Assembly: GCF_004319545.1 (NCBI RefSeq)
Contig: NZ_CP036313.1
Location: forward strand, 1,127,501 to 1,191,500
Source: Desulfobacter hydrogenophilus
Lineage (GTDB): Bacteria; Desulfobacterota; Desulfobacteria; Desulfobacterales; Desulfobacteraceae
Direction: 5' to 3'
Length of the DNA: 64,000 nucleotides
Notes under the pieces: model-generated
Told to the model about the DNA's origin: nothing
Seen by the model: the letters and a program-made list of their open reading frames with translations, nothing else
Database searches by the model: none
Shown: positions 17,305 through 28,121 of the stretch, one piece after another
How the letters are laid out: each line of letters begins with the position of its first letter
Position numbering within the stretch: position 1 is the first letter of the stretch
Position numbers and translations under genes: made by a program

Positions 17305-20300
17305 AAAGGCTGTTCTTTTTCATTTTGAAAAAAGTCTTTAATATCCTCCAATATCAGGTACAGACAAGGCACAAGCCCCAAGGTAATCACCGTGGCAAAC
17401 AAAATACCGAACCCGAGAGAGATGGCCATAGGAATAAGAAACTTTGCCTGGCGCGACGTTTCCATGATAATCGGCGCCAGGCCGCCACATGTGGTTAAGG
17501 TTGTCAAAAGAATGGGCCGGAACCGCTGTATTCCGGCAGCCCTGACCGCGGCCGCCACAGGCATCCCCCCGCGCACCAGCCGGTTGGAAAAATCAATGAG
17601 CACCAAAGAATCATTGATCACCACACCGGACATGGCCACAACGCCGAACAGACTCATAACGGAAAGGGAATACCCCATGATAATATGGCCCGCCACAGCC
17701 CCGATAATGCCAAAGGGAATACAGAGCATGATGATCAAGGGCTGGAAATAACTTTTAAAGGGAATGGCCAGCAGCGCAAACACACAAAATAATGATAGGC
17801 CCAGGCCTTTGACCAAAGCGCCTACACTCTCCTTGAGATCTGCCTGTTTACCCTTAAATTCGTATGACAGGCCCGGATATCCTTTCATAAGTGAGGGCAA
17901 GATCTCCTGCTTCATATCCCCGATAATATTCTCGGACATCGACTGGGGGGTAACATTGGCTGAGACCTGAATCTCACGCCGCCCGTCACTCCGGCTGATC
18001 ACGGTATAGGCCCGCCCCTTGATGGTTTTAATGGCATCCCGAAGCATGATCTCCCCGTTTGGGGCATTGAGCACATAATTTTCAAATGCGGTTTCGGAAA
18101 TGCGTTCATCTGCTGCCAGCCGAACCCTTACCGTGACCTCGTTTCTTCCCCGTTGGTTTTTCACCGCCTCGATCCCCTGGTAAGCACTTCGGATTTTGCC
18201 GGCAATGGTTTCCGGGGTAAGTCCCATGCGGTGACCGGCAGGGGTCAGGGTGATATCAAACTGCCGTTTTCCCTGGGCAGATCCGTCATCAATGTCCGAA
18301 ACCATGGGGTACTCACCCAGACGCAGGGCAAGATCCTCACCGGCCCGATTCAGAATATCCGCATCCCGGTGGCTCAGGGCAATGGTCAGCGATTTGCCGG
18401 AACCGGGACCACCTCGGTTGGCTTCAAAGGTAATGGTCTCCAAACTGGGAATCGAGCCGGTTTTTTCCCGCCAAATACGGGTGACCTCGGAGGTGGAGAT
18501 AGGGCGCACATGGGGATCAGTCAGATAAATCCTGGCCTGGATACTATTTTCACTGACTTGGGAAAAAATCCCTGTGGACAGATCTTGCTTGCCATTTTCA
18601 TCCACGGTCTTTTGAGCCGATGCCACCAGGTGGGTTTCCACTTGCCGCACCTTGCTTTCGGGCGTGCCATAGGGCAGGTAAATTTCACAATAGGCGTAAT
18701 CGGATTCAACTTTTGGAAACAAAACCATACCCATTTTTCCGGATTTTACATATCCAAAAGTGATCAGCAACAGGGCAAGCCCCAGGGCAAAAACCGTATA
18801 CCGCCAGGAAAGCAGTACGGACAAAACCCGGCCATACACTGATTTGACCGTGGTTTCAAATTTTGCCGAAAATCGACCCTGCCAGGCTTCAAGAATATTC
18901 AAAGGAAAGAACAAAGGGCGGCTGGCATGACTTAAATGGGCTGGCAGGATAAACAGGCTTTCGATTAAGGAGACACCAAAAACGGCCACCACCACCAGGG
19001 GCATGGATTTAAAAATCTTGCCCATAATGCCGGGGATAAACATGATGGGCATAAAGGTGACCATATTGGTGATCACTGAAAAAAACACAGGAACGGCAAT
19101 GCTTCTTGCCCCCTGGATAGAAGCCTCCAGAAACCCCATGCCCTGGCGGCGGCAATAATAGATATTTTCCCCCACCACCACGGCATCATCCACCACAATA
19201 CCCAAAGTAACGATAAAGGCAAACATGCTTACCATATTGATGGTAAAATCAGTTGCAGCCAAAAAGAGAAAAGAGCCTAGAAATGAAATGGGAATACCCA
19301 CACTGACCCAGAAAGCCAGGCGAATTTCAAGGAACAGGGCCAGGCATAAAAAAACCAGGCCAAGGCCAAGATAGGCGTTGCCCAGTAAGAGATCCGCCCT
19401 TTGGACAAAAATTTTGGACATATCCCTGACAATGCTTAAATGAATCCCTTCAGGCAAGTCCGCATTAATAATTTTCAGCATCTTTTGGGTGGCGTCAGCC
19501 ACCTGGGTGGGGGTCTGTTTACCCACCCGGTAAACCGCTATGGTAACGGCCCGCTTACCGTTAAATGAGGCCCAGGTATCCGAATCCTCAAAACCTTCGC
19601 GGACCGTGGCAATGTCCGATAACACCAGCTGGGACCCGTCCTCCCGGGTGAAAATCGGCAATTTTGCATATTGTCGGGCATAGTCTTTGCGAGATTTAAT
19701 GCGAAGCAGAATATCACCGCCCCCGGACTTGATAGCCCCACCGCCCAGTTCCACAGACGCCGTGGAAATGGCATCAGCCACATCGGACAGGGTCATACCG
19801 TAACGCCGCAGGGTATTGGTGGAAATCTCCACCAGGATCTCCCGCTCCCTGACGCCCTCCAGGGCCACCTGGGTGATTGCAGGATCTGATAAAAACCTGT
19901 CCCTGATATCGTCGGCAAGGTCCCGCATGGTGGTTTCCGGCGCATTCCCGTAAAGTGCCAGACGCACCACTTCCCGCTGCCGGGAGGTGATGGTGACCAC
20001 CGGGTCTTCCGCCTCATCCGGAAAGGTGTCAATCCGGTCCACCTCACTTTTAATCTCCTGCCACAACCGGGTGACATCAGCCCCGTCAAGGGCTTCTATG
20101 ATGACCGACGCACTGCCTTCTAGTGCCTCGGATGTAATCTCATCAATGCCTTCAAGATCCCGCACCGCCTCTTCCACAGCCAAAATAATACCGGACTCCA
20201 CCTCTTCGGGACTGGCTCCGGGATAGGCCACTGAAATACTTACCGTATCCAGAGAAAATTCGGGGAATACCTCCTGCTTGATGTTAAAGACCATGAAAAG

Positions 20301-20423
20301 GCCGCCCACAAGGAAAACCGCCATGAACAGATTGGCGGCCACAGTATTACCGGCCATCCAGGCGATGGCACCCCTTGGCCCGTGTTCTGCTGGACCGGGA
20401 GAACCCGGATTATGTTCAGACAT
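17301..20423 (-). CDS. RND efflux pump, inner-membrane permease (HAE1/AcrB-like)
   Basis: This 1040-residue proton-driven pump takes substrates from the periplasm or inner leaflet and passes them to an outer-membrane channel. One membrane helix lies near residues 25-45. Two large periplasmic loops (about 50-340 and 560-860) alternate with two bundles of helices. The TM4 proton-relay acidic pair is seen in GIVVDDAVVVGEN. The length matches the family (about 1020-1050). It sits between the adaptor gene (start and stop share one base at 20423) and DUF362 (four-base overlap). The substrate is not predictable, but a multidrug or metabolite role is likely. Confidence 0.93.
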   Translation of the reverse strand: MSEHNPGSPGPAEHGPRGAIAWMAGNTVAANLFMAVFLVGGLFMVFNIKQEVFPEFSLDTVSISVAYPGASPEEVESGIILAVEEAVRDLEGIDEITSEALEGSASVIIEALDGADVTRLWQEIKSEVDRIDTFPDEAEDPVVTITSRQREVVRLALYGNAPETTMRDLADDIRDRFLSDPAITQVALEGVREREILVEISTNTLRRYGMTLSDVADAISTASVELGGGAIKSGGGDILLRIKSRKDYARQYAKLPIFTREDGSQLVLSDIATVREGFEDSDTWASFNGKRAVTIAVYRVGKQTPTQVADATQKMLKIINADLPEGIHLSIVRDMSKIFVQRADLLLGNAYLGLGLVFLCLALFLEIRLAFWVSVGIPISFLGSFLFLAATDFTINMVSMFAFIVTLGIVVDDAVVVGENIYYCRRQGMGFLEASIQGARSIAVPVFFSVITNMVTFMPIMFIPGIMGKIFKSMPLVVVAVFGVSLIESLFILPAHLSHASRPLFFPLNILEAWQGRFSAKFETTVKSVYGRVLSVLLSWRYTVFALGLALLLITFGYVKSGKMGMVLFPKVESDYAYCEIYLPYGTPESKVRQVETHLVASAQKTVDENGKQDLSTGIFSQVSENSIQARIYLTDPHVRPISTSEVTRIWREKTGSIPSLETITFEANRGGPGSGKSLTIALSHRDADILNRAGEDLALRLGEYPMVSDIDDGSAQGKRQFDITLTPAGHRMGLTPETIAGKIRSAYQGIEAVKNQRGRNEVTVRVRLAADERISETAFENYVLNAPNGEIMLRDAIKTIKGRAYTVISRSDGRREIQVSANVTPQSMSENIIGDMKQEILPSLMKGYPGLSYEFKGKQADLKESVGALVKGLGLSLFCVFALLAIPFKSYFQPLIIMLCIPFGIIGAVAGHIIMGYSLSVMSLFGVVAMSGVVINDSLVLIDFSNRLVRGGMPVAAAVRAAGIQRFRPILLTTLTTCGGLAPIIMETSRQAKFLIPMAISLGFGILFATVITLGLVPCLYLILEDIKDFFQNEKEQPL

Positions 20424-21607
20424 TATGGGCTCTCCTGTAAAGCCAGGGTCAAGGCCATGCCCGACACAGGTGCGGAAAGATCAGAAGAGATCACAAAGTC
20501 ACCCGGAAAAAGTCCGGACTGAATAAACACCCGGTCATTTTCAATCCACACCGGGGCCACCTTGCGGATATCCAGGCGCCCGTCATTATATATCCATAAA
20601 CTGGAATCCTCCCGGACCAAAGTCCGGGGCAGGGAAAACACATTGTCAAAGGCCTGGCCTTGGATGAATGCTTCCACATGATCGTTCAGCAGCATGGCGG
20701 GACGACCTTTGGCAGGCCCAAGTCCTAAAGGATCATCCACCTGGATAATAACGCCTGCCATGCGACTTTGCTCGGTCACAGTTCCGGTGGTCCGCACCAC
20801 ACGACCCTCCCATTCCCGGCCCGCATAAAGGGAGCGGATACGAGCTGGACTGCCGTTGGTTTCATGGACCCGAATCCGGTCCAAACGGTCCAAAGGCACC
20901 TGGACTTCCACCTGGTAGCAGGTCACGTCCACCAGGGTAGCAAGGGTTCCCTGAGCTGCGGTCATGGCCCCTTCATCCACCTGTTTGGACAACACCAGGG
21001 CGTAGAATGGGGCAATTATTCTGGTCCGTTCCAGGTCCAGGCGTGCAGCGTCAAGATCGCTTTTGGCACTTGCCACGGCAGCCTGGGCCTGCTCAAGCTG
21101 GGGTTCTCGGAGCACCAGACTGGTCTCCGGTATCTCATTAGGCGACATTGTGGCCATGAGCTTGAGCTCTTCTTTTGCAATCTGCTGCTGGCCCTTTTCA
21201 ATTTCAAAATCAGCCTGGGCCTGGGCCAATGCGCTTTGGGCCTTGTTCACGGCAAGCGTATAGTCAGCCGGATCAATCCGGACCATGGCCTGACCCTTAC
21301 GGATCAATCCCCCCTGGACAAATTCCGGGGCCACCTGGATGACCGTGCCGGCCACCTGGGATTTAATTTCCACTTCCCGGTCCGGCTGGACTGTACCCAT
21401 GGCCCTGATCTGTGCCGTGACCCGATCGGGATTCACTTTTATGATATCCACCACTGGCGCGGTTTTCTCAGCAGGTTTGCGTTTAAATTTCACTGCTTTT
21501 GATTTGTAGTACCAAAATCCGGCAACCCCTAAGGCAATCAGGCACACAGGCAGAATAATTTTCAAAAGGATTACACTCAGGGACGTCTGTGAAGCAGTCT
21601 GATTCAT
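20423..21607 (-). CDS. RND efflux periplasmic adaptor (membrane fusion protein)
   Basis: This 394-residue adaptor is anchored by one N-terminal membrane helix (residues 12-29). The barrel-sandwich motif is split around a coiled-coil hairpin: VEIKSQVAGTVIQV (about 85-98) and later ARLDLERTRIIAPF. The coiled coil is rich in Ala and Gln (AQSALAQAQADFEIEK). The beta-barrel and membrane-proximal domains fill 215-390. It links the pump to the outer-membrane factor. It ends exactly where the pump gene begins and starts 3 bases after the outer-membrane gene stops. Confidence 0.92.
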   Translation of the reverse strand: MNQTASQTSLSVILLKIILPVCLIALGVAGFWYYKSKAVKFKRKPAEKTAPVVDIIKVNPDRVTAQIRAMGTVQPDREVEIKSQVAGTVIQVAPEFVQGGLIRKGQAMVRIDPADYTLAVNKAQSALAQAQADFEIEKGQQQIAKEELKLMATMSPNEIPETSLVLREPQLEQAQAAVASAKSDLDAARLDLERTRIIAPFYALVLSKQVDEGAMTAAQGTLATLVDVTCYQVEVQVPLDRLDRIRVHETNGSPARIRSLYAGREWEGRVVRTTGTVTEQSRMAGVIIQVDDPLGLGPAKGRPAMLLNDHVEAFIQGQAFDNVFSLPRTLVREDSSLWIYNDGRLDIRKVAPVWIENDRVFIQSGLFPGDFVISSDLSAPVSGMALTLALQESP

Positions 21608-21610
21608 AAA

Positions 21611-23074
21611 TCACTTGGCTCCGGTATTATTATGTTGTGCCGGGACGGCGTTAAAAAAAGAACCTTGCCGACCTGTTACTTTATAAAGCGCAATGCGTTC
21701 TTTGACATAGGTAGCCTGCTCGCTGACCAGCTGACGTTCCAGGAGTTCCATGGAAGCCCAGGCCGAAAGATAGTTCAGGTAACTGCTCTGGCCGTTCAGA
21801 TACTGAACCCGGGCATCCTGCAGGGTCACCTTGACTGCTGAAAGCTCCTGCTCTAAAAGACTAATATAGGCTTTCTGACGATCAATGGCCACCAGGGCAT
21901 CCTCCACCTCGCGGATCGCGTTGGCAACGATTTTAGCATAGGTATTAACTTCTTCACGAACCACGGCCCGGGTACGTTCAATTTCGGCTTTGCGCTCCCC
22001 GCCGTCCAGCAGGGGACCTGCCAGGGCAGCGCCCAAGGAGAGCACCCAGTTCTGGAACAGCAGATCCAGGGTGCCGCTGGAAAACACAGCCGAGGCAGAC
22101 AGGGTCAGTTCCGGCAACAGATCGGCCTTGGCCGCTTCCACGTCCAGGGCGGCCGCTTCAAGGCGCATCCGGGCCGCCCGGATATCGGCCCTGTTTTCGA
22201 GCAGATCAGCGGGGATACCGGGCTGGGGTACCAGAAAGGTTTGGGGAAGGTCTATAGTGGACACCGCCACAGGCATCCCGGGTGTCTGTCCCAAAGACAG
22301 GCCCATGGCATTGACCAATTGTTTTTCTTCTTTTTCAAGCAAGGGCATGGCAGAAAGCACCTGGGCCAGTGCTTGTCGCTGCTGGGAGACTTCCAAGGCC
22401 GTGGCCATGCCGTTGATAAAGCGCAATTCCTGCAGTTTCAGCGTCATCCGGTTGGCTTCTATCTGTCGGGTAAGCACTTGTATACGGGTCCGCACGGACA
22501 CAATATCCACCCAGGTGTCGGCAATATCCGTGGACAGGGTCAGTGCCCCATCCTCCAAATCCTGGAGTGCAGCCAGGTATTCCAGCTCACTGGCATTGAC
22601 ATCGGCACGATTTTTCCCCCACAGGTCCAGGGTATACCCAGCAATCAGGGAAGCCGAATAGCTGTGATCATGGTCCGAAGAACTTGACTGACCGGGGGCT
22701 TTAAATTGGGAATAATTTCGTTCGCCTTCAAGGGAATAATCAAGGGTGGGGCCAACATTCGATTGTTCGCTTTTCACATCAGCCAGGGCCTGGTCAGCCT
22801 GGGCTTTAAGCACTTTTAAATCATGATTGGCGCCAAGACCGGTCTGGATCAGTTCGCTCAATTCATCAACGCCAAAAGCAAGCCACCACCCGCCGGCCGG
22901 ATTTTCTTCACCGGCCCGGGGCGTTGCAGTATCAACCTGATGAACATAGGCATGAGGCATTTCAACGGGCATCACAGCCGCAGGATCAGGAGAAATCAGA
23001 TTGCAGCCCGCAATAAAAAAAACCGACACCAGTACAATGACGATCAAAGCATAACGCATCATTTCACAACCCAT
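21611..23074 (-). CDS. outer-membrane efflux lipoprotein (NodT/OprM family)
   Basis: This 487-residue TolC-superfamily channel is exported as a lipoprotein, with lipobox FIAGC and Cys24 as the modified residue. Two repeated helical halves are visible, each with Asn/Leu/Arg-rich pattern (ENRADIRAARMRLEAAALDV at about 290-310). Several Met codons lie at the N-terminus (1, 5, 6), so the start could be a few codons downstream. It is the first of four efflux-operon genes and begins 52 bases after the MBL hydrolase stop, so it may read through from the pnp transcript. Confidence 0.9.
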   Translation of the reverse strand: MGCEMMRYALIVIVLVSVFFIAGCNLISPDPAAVMPVEMPHAYVHQVDTATPRAGEENPAGGWWLAFGVDELSELIQTGLGANHDLKVLKAQADQALADVKSEQSNVGPTLDYSLEGERNYSQFKAPGQSSSSDHDHSYSASLIAGYTLDLWGKNRADVNASELEYLAALQDLEDGALTLSTDIADTWVDIVSVRTRIQVLTRQIEANRMTLKLQELRFINGMATALEVSQQRQALAQVLSAMPLLEKEEKQLVNAMGLSLGQTPGMPVAVSTIDLPQTFLVPQPGIPADLLENRADIRAARMRLEAAALDVEAAKADLLPELTLSASAVFSSGTLDLLFQNWVLSLGAALAGPLLDGGERKAEIERTRAVVREEVNTYAKIVANAIREVEDALVAIDRQKAYISLLEQELSAVKVTLQDARVQYLNGQSSYLNYLSAWASMELLERQLVSEQATYVKERIALYKVTGRQGSFFNAVPAQHNNTGAK

Positions 23075-23126
23075 TGTCTATCACTTCAAAATTATTGCCA
23101 GACAAAAATATACCATGGCCTTTGCG

Positions 23127-23915
23127 CTATAGCCAGATCATTTCACCGGGTTGGTCAGGTCCTGCGACATACAGAGCCGTGGACAAGGGGTCAAGATTTT
23201 TGGACATCTCTGTGGACGCTTTTTCAGGACAATTATTTTCTTCGCTTAAATGGGCAAGCACCACATGGTCAAGATCTTTGTGAAAAACTTGCGCCACCAA
23301 GTCCCTTGCATCCTGGTTGGAAAGATGGCCGGTTCGCGACTGGATTCGCTGCTTCAAATACCAGGGATAGGGACCTGCCATGAGCATTTCCGGGTCATGG
23401 TTGGCTTCAATGTAAAGGGCATTGGCATTACTTAAATGGGTTCGCACAAGATTTGTGACTACCCCAAGGTCCGTGGCAATGCCGATCTTTTTTCCCTGGT
23501 GTTCCAAGGTAAGGCCTGCAGGATCGCAGGCATCGTGGCTGATGGAAAAGGGGTTGACGACCAGGGATCCGATGTCAAAGGCAGCCCCGCATTCAAAAAG
23601 ATTGATCCGGTCGATTTTGCCTAACCCCTTGCAGGCATTAAAGGTGTCGGCGGTCACATAGACAGGAATATTGAACCGACGGCTCAACACTCCTGCCCCT
23701 TTAACGTGATCGGTGTGTTCGTGGGTGATGATGATGGCTTTCAGTTCATCCGGCGTCCGTCCGACGGCAGCCAGCCGGCGCTGGATCTCTATGCCTGAAA
23801 GCCCTGCATCAACAAGTACGGCAGTATCCGGTGTGGATACAAATATGGCATTCCCCTTGCTGCCGCTGGCAAGGGGACATAGGCAGAATGAGCTATTTTC
23901 CGGCTTCTTCTGCAT
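23127..23915 (-). CDS. MBL-fold metallo-hydrolase (YycJ/WalJ-like)
   Basis: This 262-residue metallo-beta-lactamase-fold protein has the metal motif THEHTDH (His65, His67, Asp69, His70) and downstream ligand regions SHDACDP and EANHD. The N-terminal [14 protein letters not shown] and [13 protein letters not shown] match the WalJ/YycJ group, which is linked to DNA or RNA end processing in other bacteria. Its start overlaps the end of pnp by 23 bases, so the two are translationally coupled. This points to an RNA-related role, but that is inference. Confidence 0.85.
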   Translation of the reverse strand: MQKKPENSSFCLCPLASGSKGNAIFVSTPDTAVLVDAGLSGIEIQRRLAAVGRTPDELKAIIITHEHTDHVKGAGVLSRRFNIPVYVTADTFNACKGLGKIDRINLFECGAAFDIGSLVVNPFSISHDACDPAGLTLEHQGKKIGIATDLGVVTNLVRTHLSNANALYIEANHDPEMLMAGPYPWYLKQRIQSRTGHLSNQDARDLVAQVFHKDLDHVVLAHLSEENNCPEKASTEMSKNLDPLSTALYVAGPDQPGEMIWL

Positions 23916-25995
23916 CTTTTTTAGCTGCTTTATAGGAAAGCTTGATTTTTCCGTCCCGGGTGATATCCAGCACCTTGACTTTGATCACTTCGCCTTCCTT
24001 GACCACATCGGTGACTTTCTTAACCCGGTAGTCTGCCAGTTCCGAAATGTGAACCAGCCCGTCAGTACCGGACTTAATATTCACAAAGGCACCAAAATCT
24101 GTAATTTTTACCACAGCCCCTTCGTAGATGGCACCGATCTCGGGATCCATGGCAATATCCTTGACCATGGCCACGGCCTTGGCGGAATCCTCTTCATTTT
24201 CAGCGGCAATTTTTACAATGCCGTCATCATTCACCTCGATGGTAGTGTTGGTATCGGCCTGTAGTGCCCGGATCACCTTGCCGCCCGGGCCAATGATATC
24301 CCGGATCTTGTCCTTGTTGATCTGGACGGATACAATTTTGGGTGCACGGGGGGATATGTCCGCCCTTGACTGATCCAGGGTATCGAGCATCTTCTGCAGG
24401 ATGTGCAGACGACCGCCATTGGCCTGATTCAAAGCATCTTCCATAATCTGTTTGGACAATTCTTTGATTTTGATGTCCATCTGCAGCGCGGTAATGCCGT
24501 CTTTAGTGCCGGCAACCTTGAAGTCCATATCACCGAAATGGTCCTCGTCCCCAAGGATATCGGAAAGTACAACCGTATTGTTTTCATCAGAGACCAGCCC
24601 CATGGCAATGCCGGATACCGGCGCTTTAACAGGCACACCGCCGTCCATCAGTGCCAGGCATCCGGAACATACGGTTCCCATGGAAGAAGACCCGTTGGAT
24701 TCCGTGACTTCCCCTACCAGACGAATGGTATATTCAAATTCATCATGGGGTGGAATGACCGGGGCCAAGGCCCTGTGGGCCAAGTTTCCATGGCCGACAT
24801 CGCGGCGGGACGGCCCACCCGGACGTTTTACCTCGCCAACGGAAAAGGGAGGAAAATTATAATGAAGCATAAATGCCCGGGTCAAATTATTGGAGTTCAG
24901 TGTCTCCAAACGCTGTTCATCCAGACCCGAACCCAGGGTAAGGACGCCCATAACCTGTGTTTCACCCCGGGTAAACAGGGCAGAACCATGGGGCCGGGGC
25001 AGACAGCCAACTTCGCAGGTGATCTGACGAATTTCATCAAAGGCGCGACCGTCAATGCGTTTGCCTTCTTTGAGAACAATATCCCTGGACACTTTTTTCA
25101 CGGTTTTGCTGAAAACTTCCTTGATCTCTTTAACTTTTTCCGGATATTCAGACTCAAATTGGGAAACAGCCTCATCCTTAAGTGCACCCAGGGCGTCCTG
25201 GCGTTCAAGTTTAGTTTTAATCTGAACCTTTTCATGAATCTTATCCCAGGCCCAATCCTGAACCTTGGCGGCAAGAGCCTCATCCTTTTCCGGCGGAATA
25301 AATTCACGCTTGGCTTTTCCCACGGTGCTTTTCAACTCTTCTTGCAGGGCAATGGCAGGCTGCATGGCTTCATGGCCAAAGAAAATGGCATCCAGCATAT
25401 CCTTTTCAGATACAATATCGGCGCCGCCTTCCACCATAACAACACCGGTTTTGGAACCAGCCACGGTCAGGTCAATATCGCTTTGTTCCATCTGCTCAGG
25501 CGTAGGGTTGGCAATGAACTGCCCGTCGACCCGTCCCACTTTGATACCGGCAATGGGGCCGTCAAATGGGATGTCTGAAATTTCAAGGGCAGCAGACGCC
25601 CCGATCATGGCAAGGATGCCCGGTTCGCACAACTTATCCGTGGACATCACGGTTGCGATGACCTGGGTTTCAAAATTATAGCCATCCTCAAACAAAGGCC
25701 GGATAGGCCGATCAATGAGTCGGGCGTTTAGGGTTTCCTGTTCCGAAGGCCGGCCGATTTCCCGCCGGAAATAGTTCCCCGGGATTCTGCCGGCTGCATA
25801 AATTTTTTCCTGATATTCAACGGACAAGGGCAAAAAGCTGATGTCCTCTTTGGGATTTTTAGCAGCCACCGCCGTGACAAGCACCATGGTTTCCCCATAC
25901 TGCACCATCACGGACCCGGAGGCCTGTTTGGCAATTTTTCCTGTACTGATCGTTAATTCTTTGCCGCCGATATCGGCTGAAACAACTTTTTCCAT
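23893..25995 (-). CDS. pnp: polyribonucleotide nucleotidyltransferase (PNPase)
   Basis: This 700-residue enzyme performs phosphorolytic 3'-5' RNA degradation and is a core part of RNA turnover. The order is: first RNase PH-like domain (1-140, [15 protein letters not shown]), alpha domain, and second RNase PH domain (about 325-545, with [16 protein letters not shown] and [10 protein letters not shown]). A KH domain follows (about 555-615, [12 protein letters not shown]), then an S1 domain (about 620-690, [18 protein letters not shown]). All signature motifs are intact. GGAG precedes the ATG. It follows rpsO with a 334-bp gap, as in many bacteria. Confidence 0.97.
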   Translation of the reverse strand: MEKVVSADIGGKELTISTGKIAKQASGSVMVQYGETMVLVTAVAAKNPKEDISFLPLSVEYQEKIYAAGRIPGNYFRREIGRPSEQETLNARLIDRPIRPLFEDGYNFETQVIATVMSTDKLCEPGILAMIGASAALEISDIPFDGPIAGIKVGRVDGQFIANPTPEQMEQSDIDLTVAGSKTGVVMVEGGADIVSEKDMLDAIFFGHEAMQPAIALQEELKSTVGKAKREFIPPEKDEALAAKVQDWAWDKIHEKVQIKTKLERQDALGALKDEAVSQFESEYPEKVKEIKEVFSKTVKKVSRDIVLKEGKRIDGRAFDEIRQITCEVGCLPRPHGSALFTRGETQVMGVLTLGSGLDEQRLETLNSNNLTRAFMLHYNFPPFSVGEVKRPGGPSRRDVGHGNLAHRALAPVIPPHDEFEYTIRLVGEVTESNGSSSMGTVCSGCLALMDGGVPVKAPVSGIAMGLVSDENNTVVLSDILGDEDHFGDMDFKVAGTKDGITALQMDIKIKELSKQIMEDALNQANGGRLHILQKMLDTLDQSRADISPRAPKIVSVQINKDKIRDIIGPGGKVIRALQADTNTTIEVNDDGIVKIAAENEEDSAKAVAMVKDIAMDPEIGAIYEGAVVKITDFGAFVNIKSGTDGLVHISELADYRVKKVTDVVKEGEVIKVKVLDITRDGKIKLSYKAAKKDAEEAGK

Positions 25996-26329
25996 AATTT
26001 CTCCTGATAAACTAAAAATTGAGATAATGTATAGCCGGAAATAAGAATTTTATCCAACGCCGGTTCCCAAAAGAGCGAATGCTTACAATTTGGGCAAAAA
26101 GGCTATTTCCGGATGGACACTAAAAAAATGGGCGGCATAAGGTAGAAAAAGAGCTTACATATCATAAACCCGCATGTTTACCATCAAACATCTCAATGAG
26201 TGCCAAGGTTGGTTTGATAGCAAAAATGCGAACTTATATAAAAGCAATTCCCGTCTTGTACCGCCCTGCTGAAAACAAAAACCGGTTTTTGACCCAAAGC
26301 GCATCAAAAACCGGTTTAAGAAGAACATC
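25996..26329. promoter_or_regulatory. pnp leader region, 334 bp, with inverted repeat
   Basis: There is no gene here. The rpsO terminator lies at its right end. Near pnp, CCGGAAATA (26035-26043) and TATTTCCGG (26104-26112) could pair across about 60 bases, giving a large hairpin in the pnp 5' leader. In Escherichia coli the pnp leader is an RNase III and PNPase autoregulation target. A similar role here is inference. Confidence 0.4.
26276..26320 (-). terminator. rpsO terminator
   Basis: On the minus strand, AAACCGGTTTTTGA pairs with TCAAAAACCGGTTT around an 11-base loop and is followed by TTGTTTT, directly after the rpsO stop codon. Confidence 0.75.
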
Positions 26330-26599
26330 TTATCTTCTGAGCCCGAGATTCTCGATCAATGCACGATATCTGTTAATATCTTTTTTCTTGAGATAGTCCA
26401 GAAGACGTCTGCGCCGACCGACCAGAATTAAAAGCCCCCGTCTTGAATGGTGATCTTTTTTATGGGTCTTCAAATGATCAGTCAGATAGCTGATCCTGTG
26501 GGTTAAAATGGCCACCTGAACTTCAGGTGAACCGGTGTCGGACTCATGGAGTTTGAATTTTTCAATCATCTCCTCTTTATTCTCTGCAAGTAGTACCAC
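26330..26599 (-). CDS. rpsO: 30S ribosomal protein S15
   Basis: This 89-residue primary 16S-binding protein of the small subunit has the standard length. Family signatures are visible: [15 protein letters not shown] (21-36), the central-domain rRNA-binding [20 protein letters not shown] and the terminal [12 protein letters not shown]. It lies between truB and pnp in the usual order. The start is set by a ribosome site (AGGAG) in the bases before the ATG. Its own terminator follows, so pnp likely has a separate promoter as well. Confidence 0.97.
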   Translation of the reverse strand: MVLLAENKEEMIEKFKLHESDTGSPEVQVAILTHRISYLTDHLKTHKKDHHSRRGLLILVGRRRRLLDYLKKKDINRYRALIENLGLRR

Positions 26600-26748
26600 T
26601 GTAACACTCCTTTATTTGGAATAAATTAAAATTCGATGCCATAAATAGACAAGCAGTTCACATCAATTGCCTTTTATCCAATATTCCATTCAGAAAAAAG
26701 CCAATAAACAGCCCGGACATCGAAGAGATAGCCTGATATTTTTACCAG

Positions 26749-27702
26749 TTACGCATTAAAAACGCAACAATATTTGTATGTTTGTCCGGATTTATCCGGG
26801 GTTACGATGGCCAGCAGGGTATCATCGGAATCCAGAACCCGGATATCTGAAATAATATTTTGGACTTCGTTTTTATCACCGGCAATCAGCAAGTCATCGG
26901 GCATGGGTATTTCTGCCACGGACAGGGGCTGGCCATGCTTAACTTTACCGGCGATTTCATTGTCTGCAACTATAGCCGGAAGAAAATCCAGGCACTGGGA
27001 CATGGATATGAACCGCGCCTCTCTATCAAAAGAAGACATCTTCTCAAAGCAATCAAGATCCTCAGCATGTTCAATCTTAAACTGCCCGGCCCGGGTACGC
27101 TGCAAGGCAGACAAATGGGCACCGCACCCCAATGCCAAGCCGATATCATGGGCCAGGCTGCGAATATAGGTCCCCCCCGAGCATGTCACAGGCATGTCAA
27201 AAACCGGATGGTTGTTCGTATCCATGCGAAAGTTTTCCATGGTAATGGACATGATTTCAATAGGCCGGGGCGGTTTCTCAATAATTTGTCCCTGGCGGGC
27301 CAGTTTATACAGGGGTTGACCTTTATGCTTCAGGGCCGAATAAGCCGGAGGGATCTGTTCCTGGTGCCCTAAAAAACCCGTCACCACATCTTTGACTTGA
27401 TCTAAACCCAGAGCGGAAAGATGATCGGAAGGCGCTGTGTGGGTAACCGTACCGGTGCAATCATAGGTGTCGGTTTCGATGCCAAGGGTAACCTGGGCAT
27501 AATACCCTTTCACACCTTTTAAAAAATATTTTGAAATTCGGGTGGCCTGTCCCACGGCAATGGGCAATACCCCTGTGGCAAAGGGATCCAGGGTTCCTGT
27601 ATGCCCAATCTTTTTTACCTTGAGCAAACGCTTTAGCCGACTGACCACCCCGGCCGAAGAGATGCCTTTAGGTTTATTAACAACAAGAATGCCATTTTTC
27701 AT
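26749..27702 (-). CDS. truB: tRNA pseudouridine(55) synthase
   Basis: This 317-residue enzyme makes pseudouridine 55 in the T-loop of tRNAs. The catalytic aspartate is in GTLDPFATGVL (about residue 39). KPKGISSAGV is at 11-20, and RNA-binding motifs GTYIRSLAHDIG and PAYSALKHKGQPLYKLAR follow. The C-terminal PUA-like region runs from 240 to the end. It overlaps rbfA by four bases. The gene for the NrnA/DHH phosphoesterase that often lies between rbfA and truB is missing here. Confidence 0.96.
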   Translation of the reverse strand: MKNGILVVNKPKGISSAGVVSRLKRLLKVKKIGHTGTLDPFATGVLPIAVGQATRISKYFLKGVKGYYAQVTLGIETDTYDCTGTVTHTAPSDHLSALGLDQVKDVVTGFLGHQEQIPPAYSALKHKGQPLYKLARQGQIIEKPPRPIEIMSITMENFRMDTNNHPVFDMPVTCSGGTYIRSLAHDIGLALGCGAHLSALQRTRAGQFKIEHAEDLDCFEKMSSFDREARFISMSQCLDFLPAIVADNEIAGKVKHGQPLSVAEIPMPDDLLIAGDKNEVQNIISDIRVLDSDDTLLAIVTPDKSGQTYKYCCVFNA

Positions 27703-28109
27703 TCAGCAGGATCGCCACAAGTCCCGTCCGGGGCATCGGAATCGGAGTCCGCGTCCCGGTTCTCCCCCTTGGGGGCTGCATCAATCAGTGCATCAAGACG
27801 GGCAGCCTCATCAAAGGAGTCGTCATGGATAAAACGCAGGTCCGGCATAATCCGCAAGTCCAGTTTCGGGGCAATTTTTTTCTTAATAAACCCCTTTGAT
27901 CTCTGGAATCCTTCCAGGGTTTTACGGATTCTTTTTTTATCCCCGAACACCGTGACATAGACATAAGCCAAGCTCAAATCCGGGGACATTCTCACACCGG
28001 AAATCGTTGCCATCTCCATTCTGGGGTCCTGCATCTTTTTGGACAAAAGTTCTGTTATGGCCTGCTGAATCTTTATGGAGACTCGTTCGGCACGTGCATA
28101 GGGTTTCAT
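27699..28109 (-). CDS. rbfA: 30S ribosome-binding factor A
   Basis: This 136-residue KH-fold protein is needed for late maturation of the 16S rRNA 5' end. It has the RbfA pattern MARSxR-like RAERVSIKIQQAITELLSKK at the N-terminus, DLSLAYVYVTVFG in the middle and PDLRFIHDDSFDEAARLDAL at the end. The tail is acidic (DADSDSDAPDG), an unremarkable extension. It starts 12 bases after infB and overlaps truB, so all three are co-transcribed. Confidence 0.95.
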   Translation of the reverse strand: MKPYARAERVSIKIQQAITELLSKKMQDPRMEMATISGVRMSPDLSLAYVYVTVFGDKKRIRKTLEGFQRSKGFIKKKIAPKLDLRIMPDLRFIHDDSFDEAARLDALIDAAPKGENRDADSDSDAPDGTCGDPAE

Positions 28110-28121
28110 AGGCCTGTTCCG

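Noticed and set aside
24403..25578. 391-codon open frame on the plus strand inside pnp
   Set aside because: It is antisense to a clearly conserved PNPase. The translation is low in recognisable motifs and no ribosome site supports it.
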